In this document: one piece after another, positions 29,991-39,159 of the stretch
Layout: every line of letters begins with the position of its first letter
How positions within the stretch are numbered: position 1 is the first letter of the stretch
From: Pseudomonadales bacterium
Lineage (GTDB): Bacteria > Pseudomonadota > Gammaproteobacteria > Pseudomonadales > UBA5518
Direction: 5' to 3'
DNA: 64,000 nucleotides
Assembly (NCBI GenBank): GCA_022072145.1
Contig: JAJVIG010000016.1
Span: 88,917-152,916 of the forward strand
Notes under the pieces: model-generated
Told to the model about the DNA's origin: nothing
Database searches by the model: none
Seen by the model: only the letters and a program-made list of their open reading frames with translations
Translations under genes and position numbers: made by a program

Positions 29991-31250
29991 TCAGACCTCG
30001 TCCGGCACGCCGTGGAAGCGCTGGTAGCGGGCGAACAGCGCGCGCTCGCGCGCGATCTGCTCCGGATCGCCCACGCTGTAGACATTCTGCCCGAACTTGC
30101 CCTGCGGCTTGTGCGCCAGATAGGCGGCCACCGCCTGCCGCGCCTCCTCCGGGAACGCGAGTTCGAGTTTCCCGTACAGTTCCGCGAGCGCCGCGAGCGG
30201 GTCACGCATCAGGTCCGCGAACCGGAAATCGTGCATCCGCCCGCGCGGAATCGCGCCACTCTCGATCTGCTCGATCACCCGCTCCAGGCTGAACGCGTAG
30301 GCCTCGGGCGTCATCAGGCGCTCGAACGAGGCCGCGTCGAAGGCCTTGTCGCTGCGCATCCAGTACAGCGTGCCAAGCAGGTTCGTCACCGAGGCGCGTG
30401 CCTTGACCGGATCGCGGTGCGTGTAGACCACGTGCGCGTCCGGAAACACCTTGAACAGCACCGGCAGGCTTTCGATGTGCGAGGGTGACTTGAGCAGCCA
30501 GTGACGGCGCGGGTTCTTCCACTGCAGCAGCTTCAGCATCCGCCTGTAGTAGGCATACGATCCGGTCAGATCGGCCTGGGCGAGCCACCCGTAGTAGCTC
30601 GGCACCTGGAACAGCCCGGTCAGGTTGTCCGACACGAAGGTGCAGTTCATCGCCACCTTGCACTCGTTCGGAATCGTGGCGCCCAGTTCGTGCATCGACA
30701 GGAACGACGGCGCTACCCGATGCCACTGCGTCAGCAGATGATGCGCCTTCGGGATCCGCGGGTCGTTGCGATAGCTCGCGGCCTCGGGCGGCGGACACGG
30801 AAACATGATCTCCCAGTTCGCCGGCGCGCCGAAGCGCCGGTCGGCCGACAGCAGCTCGAACAGGATCGAGGTGCCGGAGCGCGCCTGGCCGACGATGAAT
30901 ACCGGCGCGTCGACGGCCTCGTCGTCGATCTCGGGATGCAGCCGGTATGCCTCCTCGATGCGCAGTCGTTCCTCGAGCCAGATCAGCAGATCGCTGCGCG
31001 TCATCAGGCGGCCGAACAGGTGCAGTTCGGCCTCCTTCTCGATCGACTCGACCAGGATCTCGAAGGGTTCGCGCCAGTCGTCGTCGCCGAAGTCCGTCAG
31101 GCCGGTGTTCGCAATCGCGGTCTCGATGAGCTCGCGCGGGCGCAACGGCACCACGCTGGCGATATCCATGCCGCGCCCTTCCTCGTTCACGCGCGCCAGC
31201 CACTCGGGCCGCGGCGGCGGCGTCCAGTCGATCGCGTTATCGGTGCTCAC
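29991..31250 (-). CDS. sulfotransferase family protein
   Basis: 419 residues from GTG 31250, which has GGAGG 5 nt upstream; the GTG two codons earlier overlaps that sequence and is unlikely. The PAPS 5'-phosphosulfate loop is 'FIVGQARSGTSILFELL' (residues 118-134) and the 3'-phosphate region is 'HWLLKSPSHIESLPVLFKVFPDAHVVYTHRDP' in outline, both typical of the Sulfotransferase_3 type. Known activity is sulfuryl transfer to a hydroxyl; bacterial members often act on lipids or steroids. It lies between DUF1214-like and DUF3604 genes in one operon. No membrane segment seen, so cytosolic. Confidence 0.87.
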   Translation of the reverse strand: MSTDNAIDWTPPPRPEWLARVNEEGRGMDIASVVPLRPRELIETAIANTGLTDFGDDDWREPFEILVESIEKEAELHLFGRLMTRSDLLIWLEERLRIEEAYRLHPEIDDEAVDAPVFIVGQARSGTSILFELLSADRRFGAPANWEIMFPCPPPEAASYRNDPRIPKAHHLLTQWHRVAPSFLSMHELGATIPNECKVAMNCTFVSDNLTGLFQVPSYYGWLAQADLTGSYAYYRRMLKLLQWKNPRRHWLLKSPSHIESLPVLFKVFPDAHVVYTHRDPVKARASVTNLLGTLYWMRSDKAFDAASFERLMTPEAYAFSLERVIEQIESGAIPRGRMHDFRFADLMRDPLAALAELYGKLELAFPEEARQAVAAYLAHKPQGKFGQNVYSVGDPEQIARERALFARYQRFHGVPDEV

Positions 31251-31262
31251 CGCCACCTCCGC

Positions 31263-32450
31263 TCAGAGATTGCCGAAGCGGTTGATCACGCCGCGCCGGC
31301 GAGCGGCGAGCTGTTCGCGGCGCGCCTCCGGCGTGATGCGTCGCGCGGCGGGCGGCAGATGCGCGGACAGTTCCGCTCGTTTGACCTGGGTCGCCTGCGG
31401 CACGGGGCAGGTATCGGCCTGCATCCAGCGGTAACACACGTAGCCTTCGGCATACCCCGAGGTGTCGAGCCAGTTCGGCACGCCGGGGTCGTCGTGCGCG
31501 ATCACCACGATCAGCTCGCCGTCGTATTCGAGCTCGGCGTAGTGGCAATTCGTGTTCGACAGCCGGTACCGGTAGTCCATCGAGGTCCACCAGAAGTTGC
31601 CGAACTCGACCGCCCAGTACCGGCAGCGCGGCGGGCGCACGCGGACGATCAGCGCCTCGTCGGGCGGCAGCATCCAGTAGGCGACCATCGGCTCCCCGCC
31701 CGGGGTGGCGTCGATCGCGCGATCGGCCAGCTGCTTGTAGGAGCGGAACGTGTTCGGAATCGCCTTCCACATGGTGATCATGTAGATCCAGAACCCGATC
31801 GACTCGTTGACCCAGCGCGCGGAGGCGAGCAACTGCCGCGCAAGCGTCTGCGGATCCGGCGGCGCCGGCGGCAGCGTGTCCCCGGTCAGACGATCGATGC
31901 GCGCCTTCATCGGACGCTCGTGCTCCCAGTCGGCGAAGAACTGGCGGAACGTGACGCGGAAGGTCTCCGGCGTGGTGCGCAGCCAGTTGCCCGGGTGGGG
32001 ATGGGGGCTGGCGATCAGCTCGAAGCTGCCGTCGGCCTCCACCTGCAGGTCATCGGCGAACAGCGCCTGCGCCACCTTGCCGCCCCAGGGCGTCTCGCCC
32101 TTCTCCACCGCAGTCACGGCGAAGTAGCGGGCACTGCCGCGGTCGCCGCTGATGCGGTAGGTGTCGGTGCCGTTGATCGTGGCCCCCACGTAGACCGCGT
32201 CGGTGTTGTCGCCGCCCTGCTTGCGCACCGGATCGAAGTAGTGGATCAGCTCCGGATGGCGCGGATCGGCGTAGTCGTGCTGGAAATTCAGCGCCAGCGC
32301 GATGTTGCGCGCCAGCACCTCGAAACCGGCCGTGCGGTCCGCCGCGTGCGGCGGCACGCTCGGGCCGAAGGGAATGTCGCCGGCGCGCTTCAGTTCGTCG
32401 CAGAAATCCGCCCAGGCCCGGCGCAGCAGCTCGTCGTCCGCGTCGCTCAT
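31263..32450 (-). CDS. cytosolic DUF1214-like protein (paralogue 2 of 4)
   Basis: 395 residues from ATG 32450 (GGGAG 7 nt upstream). Unlike the other three paralogues it has no signal peptide ('MSDADDELLRRAWADFCDEL'). Conserved blocks: 'GDNTDAVYVGATINGTDTYRISGDRG', 'PPDEALIVRVRPPRCRYWAVEFGNFWW' and 'IAHDDPGVPNWLDTSGYAEG'. It ends 12 nt before the sulfotransferase start and follows the LLM oxidoreductase by 24 nt. A soluble intracellular copy beside exported copies argues for handling the same ligand in two compartments; function unknown. Confidence 0.82.
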   Translation of the reverse strand: MSDADDELLRRAWADFCDELKRAGDIPFGPSVPPHAADRTAGFEVLARNIALALNFQHDYADPRHPELIHYFDPVRKQGGDNTDAVYVGATINGTDTYRISGDRGSARYFAVTAVEKGETPWGGKVAQALFADDLQVEADGSFELIASPHPHPGNWLRTTPETFRVTFRQFFADWEHERPMKARIDRLTGDTLPPAPPDPQTLARQLLASARWVNESIGFWIYMITMWKAIPNTFRSYKQLADRAIDATPGGEPMVAYWMLPPDEALIVRVRPPRCRYWAVEFGNFWWTSMDYRYRLSNTNCHYAELEYDGELIVVIAHDDPGVPNWLDTSGYAEGYVCYRWMQADTCPVPQATQVKRAELSAHLPPAARRITPEARREQLAARRRGVINRFGNL

Positions 32451-32474
32451 CGTGCTTCTCCCGGTTGTCGCCGT

Positions 32475-33491
32475 TCAGGGCATCTTCTTCAGGTCGCGCA
32501 CCACATCGGCCCAGTGGCCGGGATCGGGATACCGGTTGTGCGTGATGCTGACGCTGTCGGCGATGCCCTCGAGCCGCGCGCGCAGCTTGCCGGCAATCTC
32601 GCGGCGTTCGCCGACGACCGCGATCTGCTCGAGGATCTCGTCCCCGATCAGGTTCGTCATGTCGTCCCAGCGCCCCTGCTTCGACAACCGGTTCAATTCC
32701 TCGTGCACGTCCTGCCAGCCGTGACAGTCCAGCGTGGGCTTGTAGGCCGGCGTGGAGCCGTAGAAGGCCAGTTGCTTGCGCGCAGCGAGCCTGGCAGCGG
32801 CCAGGGCCTCCTCGGTGTCGGCCGTGACCACCAGCGTGGCGCACATCACCTCGATGTCGCTGCGCTTGCGGCCCGAGATCGCGAGCCCCTTGTCGAGCGC
32901 CGGCAGCGTGTTCTCGAGCAGCGAGCGGCGCGTGTTGAACGGGTGCGCGATGAAACCATCGGCCGCCTCGCCCGCCACCGCGGTCATCCGCGGCCCGAAG
33001 CCACCGGTGAAGATCGGCGGCGGCCCGTACGGGTTGGGGCCGGGATCGAAGGCCGGGATCATGATCGTGTGGGTATAGAACTGGCCGCGGAAATCGAGCG
33101 GACCCTTGCCTTCCCAGCAGTTCCAGATCGCCTTGATCGCCAGCACGATCTCGCGCATCCGCTCGGCCGGATGCGACCACGCGCTGCTGAAGCGCTTCTC
33201 GATGTGCGGCTTGACCTGCGAGCCCAGCCCGAGCACGAAACGCCCGCCGCTGATCGACTGCATGTCGTAGCCGAGGTTGGCGAGGTTCATCGGATTGCGC
33301 GCGAAGGCGATCGCGATCGCGGTGCCCAGCCGCAGCGTGGTGGTGTGCTCGGCGGCCACCGCGAGCGCCAGGAACGGATCGTGCTTGGCCTCGAACGAGA
33401 AGCCGCCGTCGTAGCCTATGTCCTCGAGTTCCTTGTAGAGCGTACGCGCCCTGCGGGGGTCCTCGAGCGGCGCGGTCGTGTAGATCTTCAT
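32475..33491 (-). CDS. LLM class flavin/F420-dependent oxidoreductase
   Basis: 338 residues from ATG 33491. The TIM-barrel luciferase-like pattern is clear: 'AVAAEHTTTLRLGTAIAIAFARNPMNLANLGYDMQSISGGRFVLGLGSQVKPHIEKRF' in outline, 'YGPPPIFTGGFGPRMTAVAGEAADGFIAHPF' and 'LLENTLPALDKGLAISGRKRSDIEVMC'. It resembles the TIGR03617-type F420 subfamily common in lipid-degrading bacteria; whether FMN or F420 is used cannot be read. In the operon between the acyl-CoA dehydrogenase and the DUF1214-like gene. Confidence 0.88.
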   Translation of the reverse strand: MKIYTTAPLEDPRRARTLYKELEDIGYDGGFSFEAKHDPFLALAVAAEHTTTLRLGTAIAIAFARNPMNLANLGYDMQSISGGRFVLGLGSQVKPHIEKRFSSAWSHPAERMREIVLAIKAIWNCWEGKGPLDFRGQFYTHTIMIPAFDPGPNPYGPPPIFTGGFGPRMTAVAGEAADGFIAHPFNTRRSLLENTLPALDKGLAISGRKRSDIEVMCATLVVTADTEEALAAARLAARKQLAFYGSTPAYKPTLDCHGWQDVHEELNRLSKQGRWDDMTNLIGDEILEQIAVVGERREIAGKLRARLEGIADSVSITHNRYPDPGHWADVVRDLKKMP

Positions 33492-33510
33492 CGGTGGTAT
33501 CCGTCCGTTG

Positions 33511-34692
33511 CTAGAAGTTTCTCGGCAGCCCGAGCTTGCGTGTGGCGATGATATTGCGCTGTATCTCCGATGTGCCACCGCCGATCGTCTCCAGCAGGGT
33601 CAGCACATAACTGCCGCAGGGCCGGCCCTCCATGGGAGCGTCGGCGCACTCGCGCGTGAGTTGCCCGCCCGGCCCGACCAGATCCATCGTCGCATCGGCC
33701 AGACGGCGCGAATATTCGGTCGCGTAGAGCTTGTACGCGGAAGCCTCGGCGGTGGGGGTGCGCTCGGAATTGAGCGCCGCATCGACGAATCGCACGCCGA
33801 GCAGCCGCGCGACCTCGCACTCGGTCGCCAGCTGTGCGACGCGTTGCCTTGCCAGCGGATCGTCCTTCAGCGGCTTGCCGTCGCGACGGGTCGACCTGAC
33901 GAAGTCGCACAACGCCTCGGTGCGCCCACGCACCGGAGAAAACGTGAACATGCCGAAGCGCTCGATGTCGAGCGCTTCGGCGATGTACTGGAATCCCTTG
34001 CCGAGTTCACCCACCCGGTAATCGTCGTGGACGAACACATTGTCGAAGAACACGGCGTTGGTGCGTTCGCCACCGATCGTGTACATCGGCTGGATCGTCA
34101 GTCCGGGGTGGTTCATCGGCAGCAGGAACAGGGTGATCCCGTGGTGCTTCGGCGCCTGCGGATCGGTGCGTGCGCCCACCCAGTACCAGTCGGCGAAATG
34201 CGCCGAAGTCGTGAAGGTCTTCTGTCCGTTCAGCAGCCAGCCGTCGCCGCTGCGCTCGGCCTTGAGCCGCATCGCCGCCGCGTCCGAGCCGGCCGATGGC
34301 TCGGTATAGCCGAGCGCAAACTCGATCTCGGCCGCCAGGATCTTCGGCAGGAATTCCGCCTTCAGCTTCGGGGAACCGACCCGGATCAGTGTTTTGCCGA
34401 CGACGCCGGTGCCTTTGCCGAGTTGCGGCGCCCCTACCCCGGACAACAGCTCGTTCAACAGGTATTCGTAGAAGCCCTTGCCGTCCTGGCCGCCATACTC
34501 GGCAGGCCAGGTGATCCCCAGCCAGCCCCGTTCGGCGAGCTTGCGCATGAACGCGCGGCGCGCCGGCGTGTCGACGAGCTGCGCCAGGTTCTCGCGGTGC
34601 AGGTCCATCACCTGCGGATCGTGGTTTTCCCGCAGAAAGTCAGCCACGTCGCGGATGAACTGCTTTTCATCGTCGGAGAACTCGAAATTCAT
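33511..34692 (-). CDS. acyl-CoA dehydrogenase
   Basis: 393 residues from ATG 34692. Hallmarks in order: 'RGWLGITWPAEYGGQDGKGFYEYLL', FAD-binding 'FALGYTEPSAGSDAAAMRLKAER', 'WLLNGQKTFTTSAHFADW', 'VRGRTEALCDFV', and the C-terminal 'ATMDLVGPGGQL' and 'TIGGGTSEIQRNIIATRKLGLPR'. The last block lacks an obvious catalytic Glu at the MCAD position, which fits the acyl-CoA dehydrogenase alpha-chain-like steroid/side-chain group (FadE-type heteromers), an inference. First gene of the nine-gene run; the promoter is at 34759-34787. Confidence 0.92.
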   Translation of the reverse strand: MNFEFSDDEKQFIRDVADFLRENHDPQVMDLHRENLAQLVDTPARRAFMRKLAERGWLGITWPAEYGGQDGKGFYEYLLNELLSGVGAPQLGKGTGVVGKTLIRVGSPKLKAEFLPKILAAEIEFALGYTEPSAGSDAAAMRLKAERSGDGWLLNGQKTFTTSAHFADWYWVGARTDPQAPKHHGITLFLLPMNHPGLTIQPMYTIGGERTNAVFFDNVFVHDDYRVGELGKGFQYIAEALDIERFGMFTFSPVRGRTEALCDFVRSTRRDGKPLKDDPLARQRVAQLATECEVARLLGVRFVDAALNSERTPTAEASAYKLYATEYSRRLADATMDLVGPGGQLTRECADAPMEGRPCGSYVLTLLETIGGGTSEIQRNIIATRKLGLPRNF

Positions 34693-34758
34693 CGGACTAC
34701 CCTTGTCGGCCGGATGCGCTCGTGCGTGCCTGTGCCTGCGATGCCGCACGTCAGGACA

Positions 34759-34787
34759 ACGATACCTCTCTTACTGACCGCGGTCAA
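34759..34787 (-). promoter_or_regulatory. sigma70 promoter of the nine-gene acyl-CoA dehydrogenase operon
   Basis: Minus-strand TTGACC (34782-34787) and TATCGT (34759-34764) are 17 nt apart. Predicted leader about 60 nt. It lies between the TetR stop and the acyl-CoA dehydrogenase start. Confidence 0.65.
34775..34786. promoter_or_regulatory. perfect 12-bp operator palindrome TGACCGCGGTCA
   Basis: A perfect palindrome overlapping the -35 box and spacer of the operon promoter. Its position fits a repressor site, and the TetR gene next door is the natural candidate to bind it. Confidence 0.6.
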
Positions 34788-34828
34788 TGAAATCAAGGAA
34801 CCGCTTTCGACCGCGTGGCCCTCCCCGA

Positions 34829-35464
34829 TCAGGCCCCCAGCGCCACCGCCAGCAGGCTGCCGAGCAGCGCCATGCGCGAGCCTGCGCCGTCGAAGGAGAA
34901 CTGCGGATTGACCAGGAAACCGAAGAAGCTGAGGCGCAGGCAATCGGCGAGCTGCACCGGGTCGATGTCCGCGCGCAGCACGCCCACGCCACCCAGGCGC
35001 CGGATCTGCGCGGCGAGCGCGGCGCCGAACGCGGTGTGCTGCGCGCCGAGCATCGGCGAGCCGGCGCGACGCACGATCGCCAGATTGATCTGCCGCACCA
35101 GCTCCGGGTCGCCAACCGCGCGGTGCTCCTCGATCACGATCGCGATCAGGCCCTCGACGAAGCCGGTGGCGCTGCTCGCCTGCCCCAGTTCACGCTCGAT
35201 GCGCCCCGCCATCGCTTCCGAAATGCGCCGTTGACGCTCGAGCAGCACATCGTCCTTGGTCGCGAAATGGAAGAAGAACGTCCCCTTGGCGACCCCCGCC
35301 GCGGCGCAGATGTCGCTGACCCGCGCCTGCTCGACGCCGACGCGGCGAAACTCCGCCAGCGCGGCGTCGAACACGCGCGCGCAGGTATCGACCCGCTGCC
35401 GGTCACGGCGGGTGCGCGGCTTCGTGGGCGCCTGGCCGCCCGAGTGCTGGGGACCGTTCTGCAC
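34829..35464 (-). CDS. TetR/AcrR family transcriptional regulator
   Basis: 211 residues from a GTG at 35464 (GGAG 9 nt upstream); the frame is open to 35674, so the start is uncertain. The N-terminal helix-turn-helix is 'RVFDAALAEFRRVGVEQARVSDICAAAGVAKGTFFFHFATKDDVLL', seen in pieces as the standard TetR DNA-binding domain. The C-terminal ligand domain ends 'RLSFFGFLVNPQFSFDGAGSRMALLGSLLAVAL', where TetR_C regions bind hydrophobic or acyl-CoA effectors. It is upstream of, and on the same strand as, the nine-gene catabolic operon and divergent from the broken Mo enzyme. Confidence 0.88.
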   Translation of the reverse strand: MQNGPQHSGGQAPTKPRTRRDRQRVDTCARVFDAALAEFRRVGVEQARVSDICAAAGVAKGTFFFHFATKDDVLLERQRRISEAMAGRIERELGQASSATGFVEGLIAIVIEEHRAVGDPELVRQINLAIVRRAGSPMLGAQHTAFGAALAAQIRRLGGVGVLRADIDPVQLADCLRLSFFGFLVNPQFSFDGAGSRMALLGSLLAVALGA

Positions 35465-35543
35465 GGTTCGGGACTCCGTCGTGTGGCGCTCGCCATGATA
35501 CACGCGGGAACCGTACGCAAATGGCGGTTTTGGCAAACGAATG

Positions 35544-35555
35544 TCGGGATCCCGA
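35544..35555. promoter_or_regulatory. 12-bp palindrome TCGGGATCCCGA in the tetR / molybdoenzyme divergent region
   Basis: A perfect palindrome 80-91 bp upstream of the chosen tetR start and about 100 bp before the molybdoenzyme ATG. It differs in sequence from the palindrome at 34775, so a different protein may bind it; chance is also possible. Confidence 0.3.
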
Positions 35556-35652
35556 AACAATTGCCACGGTCCGCGCAGGCCTGTCTGGATAGACTCCGGT
35601 AGCACGTGTTTCGACCGTGATTTGCACGCTTGACCCGCCAAAGGATGCGCCG

Positions 35653-38444
35653 ATGCCAATGCCCGATCCGACACGACGTGAGTTCCTGCGCGGCACCTCC
35701 GCCGGCGCGCTCGCGCTGGGCCTGGAACTGTCGCACCTGCGGTTCGCGCTCGCCGATGGCGCGCTGCCTGCCGCGGCGAAGCGCTACCAGGACTACCGCG
35801 ACGTGTACCGCCGCAAATGGACCTGGGATCGCATCGGGGCGAGCACGCACTCGTGCACCAACTGCAACAGCGGCGGCTGTTCCTGGGATCTGTACGTGCG
35901 CGACAACATCGTCTGGCGCGAGGAACAGTGAAGCCCTTATACGCAAACGATGCCCGGCCTGCCCGACTTCAATCCGCGTGGCTGCCAGAAAGGCGCCTCG
36001 GCGAGTGCGCTGTACCGAAGTCCGGCGCGGATCCGCTACCCGCTGAAGCGCGTCGGTGCGCGCGGCGAGAACCGCTGGAAGCGCATATCCTGGGACGAAG
36101 CGCTCGACGAGATCGCCACGCAACTGGTCGATACCCTGTCCACGCGCGGCGGCGCCGGCGCCTACGTGGAAAACGGCAACAACTCGGACTTCGGTCCGAG
36201 CTGGGTGGCGATGGTGCGCTTCTTCCGCCAACTGGGGATTCCGGTCACCGAGAACTTCGCCTCGACCGGCGACCTGATGACCGGTTCGACAACCTGTTCG
36301 TCACGCGCATCCCGGATGCGCACTTCGTGACCGAAGCCCGTTACCGGGGCGCCCGGTACGTGTGCATCAGCCCGGACTTCAGCCCGACGGCGATCCACGC
36401 CGATCTCTGGATCCACCTGAAACCGGGAACCGACGCGGCCCTCGCGCTGGCAGCCTGCCGGCACATCATCGACGAGGACCTGCACGATGTGCCGTACATC
36501 ATCGAGCAGACCGACCTGCCCCTGCTGATACGCTCCGACACGCGCCAGTTCCTGCGCGAAGCCGATGTGGTCGCAGGCGGCCGCAAGGAGTGCTTCGCGT
36601 GGTGGGACGCCAGGAAGCGGCAGGTGGTGTGGGCCGCGAGTTCCACCGACTTCGATGCGGATCCCGCGCAACGCACGCTGAGCCTCCGCGTCGACGATCA
36701 TCCCGAGCTGGAACCCGTGGATGCCGAGGTGCGACTGGCCGACGGGCGCACCGTCGCGCTGCGTTCGGCGTTCTCGATCCTGCGCGAGCGGCTGGAGCCC
36801 TACGACCTCGACAACGCCGCGCGCATCACGGGGGTGCACCGTAACGTGATCCGGCGCTTCGCGCGCGAGTTCGCGACCGCGAGGGCGGCGATGATCAATG
36901 CCGGCGCCGCGATGGGCAAGATCCTGCACGGCGAACTGGTGCAGCGCGCCACCATCCTGCTGTGCGCGCTGACCGGCAACAACGGCCGCCCCGGTGGCGG
37001 CTGGGGGCAGATGGCGCTGTGGGAACTCGACGGCATGATCGCCGCCGCCTACCACGACCACCCCAGCGACCTCAGCCCCGACGACCAGGCGGGCTTCTGG
37101 GCGGCGTTCACCGAGATCGGCAAGGAGCAGGCGGTCACGCCGAACTACATCTCCGGCTCGCTGATGATGCTGAACAACGGCGGTACCCGCGAGGTACAGC
37201 TGAACCCGCGGTACAACGACCCGACGTTGCCGCGCAAACCCGAGGAGTACCTGCAGGAAGCGCTCGCGCGCGGTGACATCGCCAACAACCCCGGACCCGA
37301 GCTCGGGAGCCCGGAGGTCATCTTCAGCATGTTCGGCAACGTGTTCCGCCACCGCCGCATGGGCTACCGGCTCGCCGACACGCTCTACCGGCAGGCCAGG
37401 CTGGTGGTCGCGATCACGCTGCGCATGGACGACACCGCCCGCTGGTCCGACATCCTGCTGCCAACCGCCTCCCCCTACGAAAAGCTGGGGATCAAGTACG
37501 CGGTATCGCTGCCGCCGTTCCTGCACCTCGGGGACCGCATCGTGCCGCCGGCCGGAGAAGCCAAGCCCGACTGGGAAATCCTCTCGCTGCTGATGGAGCG
37601 CATCGCAGCTGAAGCGAAGCGCCGCGACATCACCACGGTCAGGACCTACCGTGGCGCGCCGTACGATCTCGGCCAGGTCGCCTGGCGCTTCAGCGACAAG
37701 GGTCGCATCGGGCCGAAGGACGACGAGGCGATCGTACGGCTGATCCTCGCGCTGTCGAGCGCGACCCGCGGCATGACGATCGAGAAACTGCGGGCCAACC
37801 GCGGCGTGATGCGCTACACGGGGGTCGCCGCGATACCGGGAAGGATGTGGTGCGGAACCAGTGAGTTCGACGGCACCACCCCGCTGGTTCCCTATCAGGA
37901 TTCGTACGTGCGCAAGCGCCCCTGGGCCACGTCGACGGGACGCCAGCAGTTCTACCTCGACCATCCGATTTTCATCGAGGTGGGCGAGGAACTGCCCGTG
38001 CACAAGGACGCGCCGATGGCGGGCGGCGACTACCCGTTGCAGATGACCTGCGGCCATACCCGCTGGAGCGTGCATTCGCTGTGGCGTGACCTCGACATCC
38101 TGCTCCGCCTGCAGCGTGGCGAGCCCGTCATGTTCGTGAACCCGGACGACGCCAGGAACCGCGGCATCGCCGATCACGATTACGTGTCGGTGTTCAACGA
38201 CGTCGGCGAATTCATCGTGCGCGCGAAGCTCACGCCGGGCATGCATCCGGGTCAGGTGCACATCTATCACGCCTGGCTGGCGACCCAGTTCGTCGGCGGC
38301 AAGGCCAACGATGCGATCGCCGCCAGCCCGATGCGGGTGACCAACTTCGCCGGCAACTGGGGGCACATCAAGAGCGCCCCGGGCTGGTTCGATCCGACCC
38401 AGAACGACCGCGACACCCGCGTCGACATGAAGAAATACGCTTAG
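35653..38444 (+). pseudogene. broken type II DMSO-reductase-family molybdoenzyme catalytic subunit (ethylbenzene/steroid C25 dehydrogenase-like)
   Basis: Reads as one gene in three pieces. ATG 35653 has AAGGA upstream, then a Tat motif 'TRREFLRGTSAGALALG' and the FeS cysteines 'SCTNCNSGGC'. An in-frame TGA at 35929-35931 interrupts after 'WREEQ'; the same frame continues 'PDFNPRGCQKGA' to about 36285. There the frame shifts and a segment seems lost, because 'STGDLMTG' jumps to 'DDRFDNLFVTRIPDAHF' in frame 3. The rest is intact to 38444: 'EQTDLPLLIRSDTRQFLREAD', 'GNNGRPGGGWGQMALWELDG', 'VHSLWRDLDILLRLQRGEPV'. Family members oxidise hydrocarbons or sterol side chains, or reduce selenate or chlorate in the periplasm. 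Partner FeS and heme subunits are absent. Sequencing error is an alternative. Confidence 0.8.
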
Positions 38445-38482
38445 GCAAACGGTTTTTTCACGAGTACCGAAGGAGAACGATC

Positions 38483-39154
38483 ATGGTTTCGAACGAGATA
38501 CCGGCACTGACTCCGGACGAGTTGCTGACGACGACGCGCACGATCCGCAAGCGCATGGATTTCGAGCGTCCGGTGTCCCGCGACGTCATCGAGGAGTGCC
38601 TGACGCTGGCGATGCAGGCGCCCAACGGCTCGAACATGCAGTCGTGGGAATGGCTGCTGATCGACGACGCGGACATGCGCTGCAAGGTGGCCGACATCTA
38701 TCGGGCCGCGATGGCCGACCACATCCGGGAATTGCAGGAGCACCCGGAAAACTACCCGAAGACGGACTACTCGGACGAGGCCGGCCAGCGCATGTTCGCC
38801 GCCGTGGCATACCTGAACGAAAACCTGCACCGGGCGCCGGTGCTCGTGATCCCGACTTTCGGCGGGCGCACCGAGACCGCATCGGTGTTCCTGCAGGCCA
38901 GCATGTGGGGCTCGATACTGCCGGCCGTGTGGAACTTCATGCTGGCGCTGCGCAGCCGCGGCATGGGCAGTGCGTGGACCACCATCCATCTCAATCGCGA
39001 GCGCGAGATGGCCGATCTGCTCGGCATTCCCTTCGCGAATCGCACGCAGGCGGGCCTGTTCCCGGTGGCATACACGCTGGGAACGTCGTTCAAGCCTGGA
39101 CGCCGGCGCCCGGTGCAGGAGGTGGTGCACTGGAACCGGTGGCAGGGGCGATGA
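38483..39154 (+). CDS. nitroreductase family protein
   Basis: 223 residues with AAGGAG before the ATG. The FMN-binding pattern is present: 'TTRTIRKRMDFERPVSRDVIEECLTLAMQAPNGSNMQSWEWLLID' in outline (R-S/T-R-K opening and 'AP.G.N.Q.W'), 'SMWGSILPAVWNFMLALRSRGMGSAWTT' and 'LLGIPFANRTQAGLFPVAYTLGTSFKPGRRRPVQEVVHW'. Family members reduce nitro groups, quinones or enones with NAD(P)H, or act as BluB/IYD-like dehalogenases. It follows the broken molybdoenzyme by 38 nt and may have been its co-transcribed partner. Confidence 0.88.
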   Translation: MVSNEIPALTPDELLTTTRTIRKRMDFERPVSRDVIEECLTLAMQAPNGSNMQSWEWLLIDDADMRCKVADIYRAAMADHIRELQEHPENYPKTDYSDEAGQRMFAAVAYLNENLHRAPVLVIPTFGGRTETASVFLQASMWGSILPAVWNFMLALRSRGMGSAWTTIHLNREREMADLLGIPFANRTQAGLFPVAYTLGTSFKPGRRRPVQEVVHWNRWQGR

Positions 39155-39159
39155 GCGTC

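Noticed and set aside
35929..35931. TGA read as selenocysteine
   Set aside because: It is not at a molybdenum-ligand position, no SECIS-like stem is evident, and a second lesion downstream breaks the frame anyway.
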